Below are positions 6,801 through 7,131 of a DNA stretch of 7,131 nt, piece after piece (within the stretch, counting starts at the first letter, position 1; each line of letters opens with the position of its first letter). The stretch is from Candidatus Adiutrix sp. GTDB taxonomy: Bacteria > Desulfobacterota > Desulfarculia > Adiutricales > Adiutricaceae. The notes under the pieces are model-generated. The model searched no databases and had not been told where the DNA came from. It saw only the letters and a list, made by a program, of their open reading frames with translations. The position numbers were made by a program, and so were the translations under genes. The stretch covers positions 1 through 7,131 of the forward strand of contig JAITBV010000157.1 of the NCBI GenBank assembly GCA_031283395.1, in the 5' to 3' direction.

Positions 6801-7131
6801 CTCCCCGGCTTCAGCGGCCCGTACTTCAAATGATTCTCGCGATCCGGCCTGGGCCGGGCGGCGGGACGGGGGCAGATCTTTTTTATCGAACTGGTTGGCC
6901 CCGGAAATCAGGACCGTGAACCCGGGTCGGCCCTCGGCCCTTTCCTCCCTATCCTCACCGGGCCAGGGGGCGAAATCCACCGGGAAGCCCAGGGCGGCCA
7001 GCCGGCCCAGGAGGCCGGCCAGGCCGGGCCAGCCCTGGCCCAGGGGCAGAAAACTGACTCCCGGGACTGCGGTCCCGGCCGCGGTCCCGGCCGCGGTCCC
7101 GGCCGAGGCCAGGGTCACCCAGCAGTTCACG
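3861..7131 (-). CDS. pfaA: PfaA/Pfa2-like PUFA (secondary lipid) synthase subunit, C-terminal part: AT tail, 4 ACPs, ketoreductase
   Basis: This is a 5'-truncated multidomain synthase; residues are numbered from the first whole codon (GTG at 7130). Residues 1-95 look like the end of a malonyl acyltransferase region. Residues 105-143 form a helical stretch, followed by an Ala/Pro linker. Four ACPs follow at about 174-246, 264-338, 362-433 and 449-524. Their attachment sites are Ser207, Ser298, Thr395 (not Ser) and Ser481. Residues 575-790 resemble the structural half of a ketoreductase and 798-1070 the catalytic half. The latter has TGGARGVT (805-812), Arg832 (suggests NADPH), Lys953, the Ser976-979 cluster, Tyr990 and Asn994, so it should reduce beta-ketoacyl-ACP. 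A usually acidic cofactor-side residue appears as His902. Tandem ACPs followed by KR are the PfaA/Pfa2 signature. The KS and AT should lie upstream, outside the window. The protein ends 15-20 residues after the KR, without the dehydratase seen in many homologues. Family assignment is firm; the exact lipid product is unknown. Confidence 0.9.
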   Translation of the reverse strand, partial: VNCWVTLASAGTAAGTAAGTAVPGVSFLPLGQGWPGLAGLLGRLAALGFPVDFAPWPGEDREERAEGRPGFTVLISGANQFDKKDLPPSRRPAQAGSRESFEVRAAEAGEADRMQLEIARAHLETISSYLESAKSSLEMVASPRPLQAGPPKSAKPDRPAPAAHPAAGPARGTEGDLVLDIIARETGYPREMLNPDLSLESDLGLDSIKKVEILSALSEERPDLAGRPAETLNSAATVRDLIALLDSVRPRAGAEAGGSEPASDLWAELRDVVARETGYPLEMLSPPMRVNEDLGLDSIKLVEVLSLMAERLGRTDPAPPAAALAAATLGELAEALAAGSGPPPKPVPLTPVSAESAPAGTAADLVFEVVARETGYPRDMLNLSMNLESDLGLETKKKVEIIAALGEKLGLAPPEAGTVNDLVTLADLAALASGSQAVVPPARASSSLDDLLLEVVARETGYPRDMLNPDMDLESDLGLDSIKKVEIMSAVLERLAGEGLTGPAPESLQEARTLGELAGRLSAGGTVRQKEPVSVWPSAADKAPLPELKALRRGPGRPPKNRFIQTPAAGESEARVAEQTTAYQVEAAPMALAEFSQAPRPEGEAILVADEGPLAEALAEYFARRPEGGAVRRFTWRSVEELAQAPETLGSLVMVGPEDGAGLTPTREAFRVLKTLGPALKRTAETGRTAQALGLTFGGGAFGFASVGPAPAASPAEAALAGLFKTAAREWPEVMVRAVDLPREANLPAAGRYLPAIMAAAAAQGAPSEIGFLAPDRCVALRLKPYRLKNIRVRHLKPGQTVLVTGGARGVTAAALRELARSWSPHLVILGRTPLVQDEPEWLKDLADEAAVRQALWRRAEEKPEPRELDRAGARILAEREVRTNLAALEKTGTRVTYLSGHFESDGALKSALEEIKRLYGPIHGFIHGAGVLADSLILDKNESDFDQVFNTKARMARFILEELEDQPLNLAVFFSSSSARFGRRGQADYAAGNEYLNKLALSLSQGRPGTKCLSVNWGPWAGGMVDESLARLFQEEGVGLIPLGEGARLFANLVGTPKHDPVEVVVLGRGTRLEALSGGRPEPSGAGG
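3872..3876 (-). promoter_or_regulatory. Shine-Dalgarno-like GGGAG for the PfaC-like gene
   Basis: On the coding strand GGGAG lies seven bases before the ATG at 3864, inside the last codons of the upstream gene. Together with the ATGA stop/start overlap it supports this start and suggests that ribosomes finishing the first gene re-initiate on the second. The G-rich context makes a chance match possible. Confidence 0.5.
5559..6611 (-). repeat. Tandem array of four acyl-carrier-protein modules
   Basis: Four copies of roughly 72-77 residues are spaced about 90-100 residues apart and separated by Ala/Pro linkers. Each begins with a VARETGYP-like segment (ACP1: IARETGYP), and ACP1, 3 and 4 then read PR(E/D)MLN. 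The attachment motif DLGLDSIKKVEI is intact in ACP1 and ACP4. ACP2 has SIKLVEV and ACP3 has ETKKKVEI. At DNA level the plus-strand string TAGCCGGT(T/C)TCCCGGGC recurs in all four copies, preceded by CCCGGGGA in three. Tandem ACPs, often four to nine, are typical of PUFA synthases, where extra copies raise product yield rather than add chemical steps. Confidence 0.93.
5937..5946 (-). repeat. A10 homopolymer at the attachment site of ACP3
   Basis: The coding strand reads GAA ACA followed by three AAA codons and GTG, giving Glu-Thr-Lys-Lys-Lys-Val (residues 394-399). The other ACPs have Asp-Ser-Ile-Lys here, with the run only six A long in ACP1 and ACP4. The tract coincides with the loss of the phosphopantetheine serine and is long enough to be prone to polymerase slippage. 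Confidence 0.9.
7069..7104 (-). repeat. Three perfect 12-bp tandem repeats, in frame
   Basis: The plus-strand unit GCGGTCCCGGCC occurs three times without interruption. On the coding strand it gives the repeated residues Gly-Thr-Ala-Ala near the start of the visible protein (about residues 9-21). The unit is a multiple of three, so copy-number change would only lengthen or shorten this segment, which lies in the tail of the acyltransferase region. Confidence 0.9.

Noticed and set aside
7128..7130. GTG at the right edge as the start of the PfaA-like gene
   Set aside because: The residues after it match the interior of an acyltransferase tail, and PfaA proteins need KS and AT domains upstream; the frame simply runs off the window.
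1..7131. Very frequent GGCCAGG / CCTGGCC strings, as possible chi-like or architecture motifs
   Set aside because: They follow from common Leu-Ala codon pairs (CTG GCC) in both genes; the strand bias simply mirrors gene direction.

Overview
The window holds parts of two large genes, both on the minus strand and read from right to left. They encode subunits of a type I, iterative fatty acid/polyketide megasynthase of the polyunsaturated-fatty-acid (PUFA) or 'secondary lipid' synthase family. Both genes run off the window, so neither true end outside it is visible. The DNA is G+C-rich (by eye roughly two thirds), with GCC and CTG dominating Ala and Leu codons, but TTA, AGG and ATA codons do occur. 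TTA use argues against a Streptomyces-like actinomycete. The overall look fits an anaerobic deltaproteobacterium (Desulfobacterota) or relative, but this is an inference from style only, with no phylogenetic marker in the window.

Right part (7131 down to 3861): the C-terminal 1,089 residues of a PfaA/Pfa2-like protein. It starts in the tail of an acyltransferase region. A helical Ala/Pro linker, four tandem acyl carrier proteins (ACP1-4) and a ketoreductase (structural half plus catalytic half) follow. The protein stops right after the ketoreductase, with no C-terminal dehydratase. ACP3 has lost its phosphopantetheine serine (Thr instead), and that same site is a run of ten A on the coding strand.

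Left part (3864 down to 1): the N-terminal 1,288 residues of a PfaC/Pfa3-like protein with an intact ketosynthase, a shortened and catalytically dead ketosynthase-like (chain-length-factor) domain, and a PfaB-like acyltransferase. It has no stop codon in the window. Dehydratase domains would be expected further downstream, beyond position 1. A run of eleven C on the coding strand lies shortly before the ketosynthase active site.

The two genes overlap by four bases (ATGA), so they are almost certainly co-transcribed and translationally coupled. In the expected scheme the first protein carries the growing acyl chain on its ACPs and reduces the beta-keto group. The second condenses (KS with CLF) and transfers acyl groups, and dehydratase and enoylreductase activities are supplied by parts or genes outside the window. 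There is no intergenic space, and I see no RNA gene, promoter, terminator, mobile element or CRISPR array.
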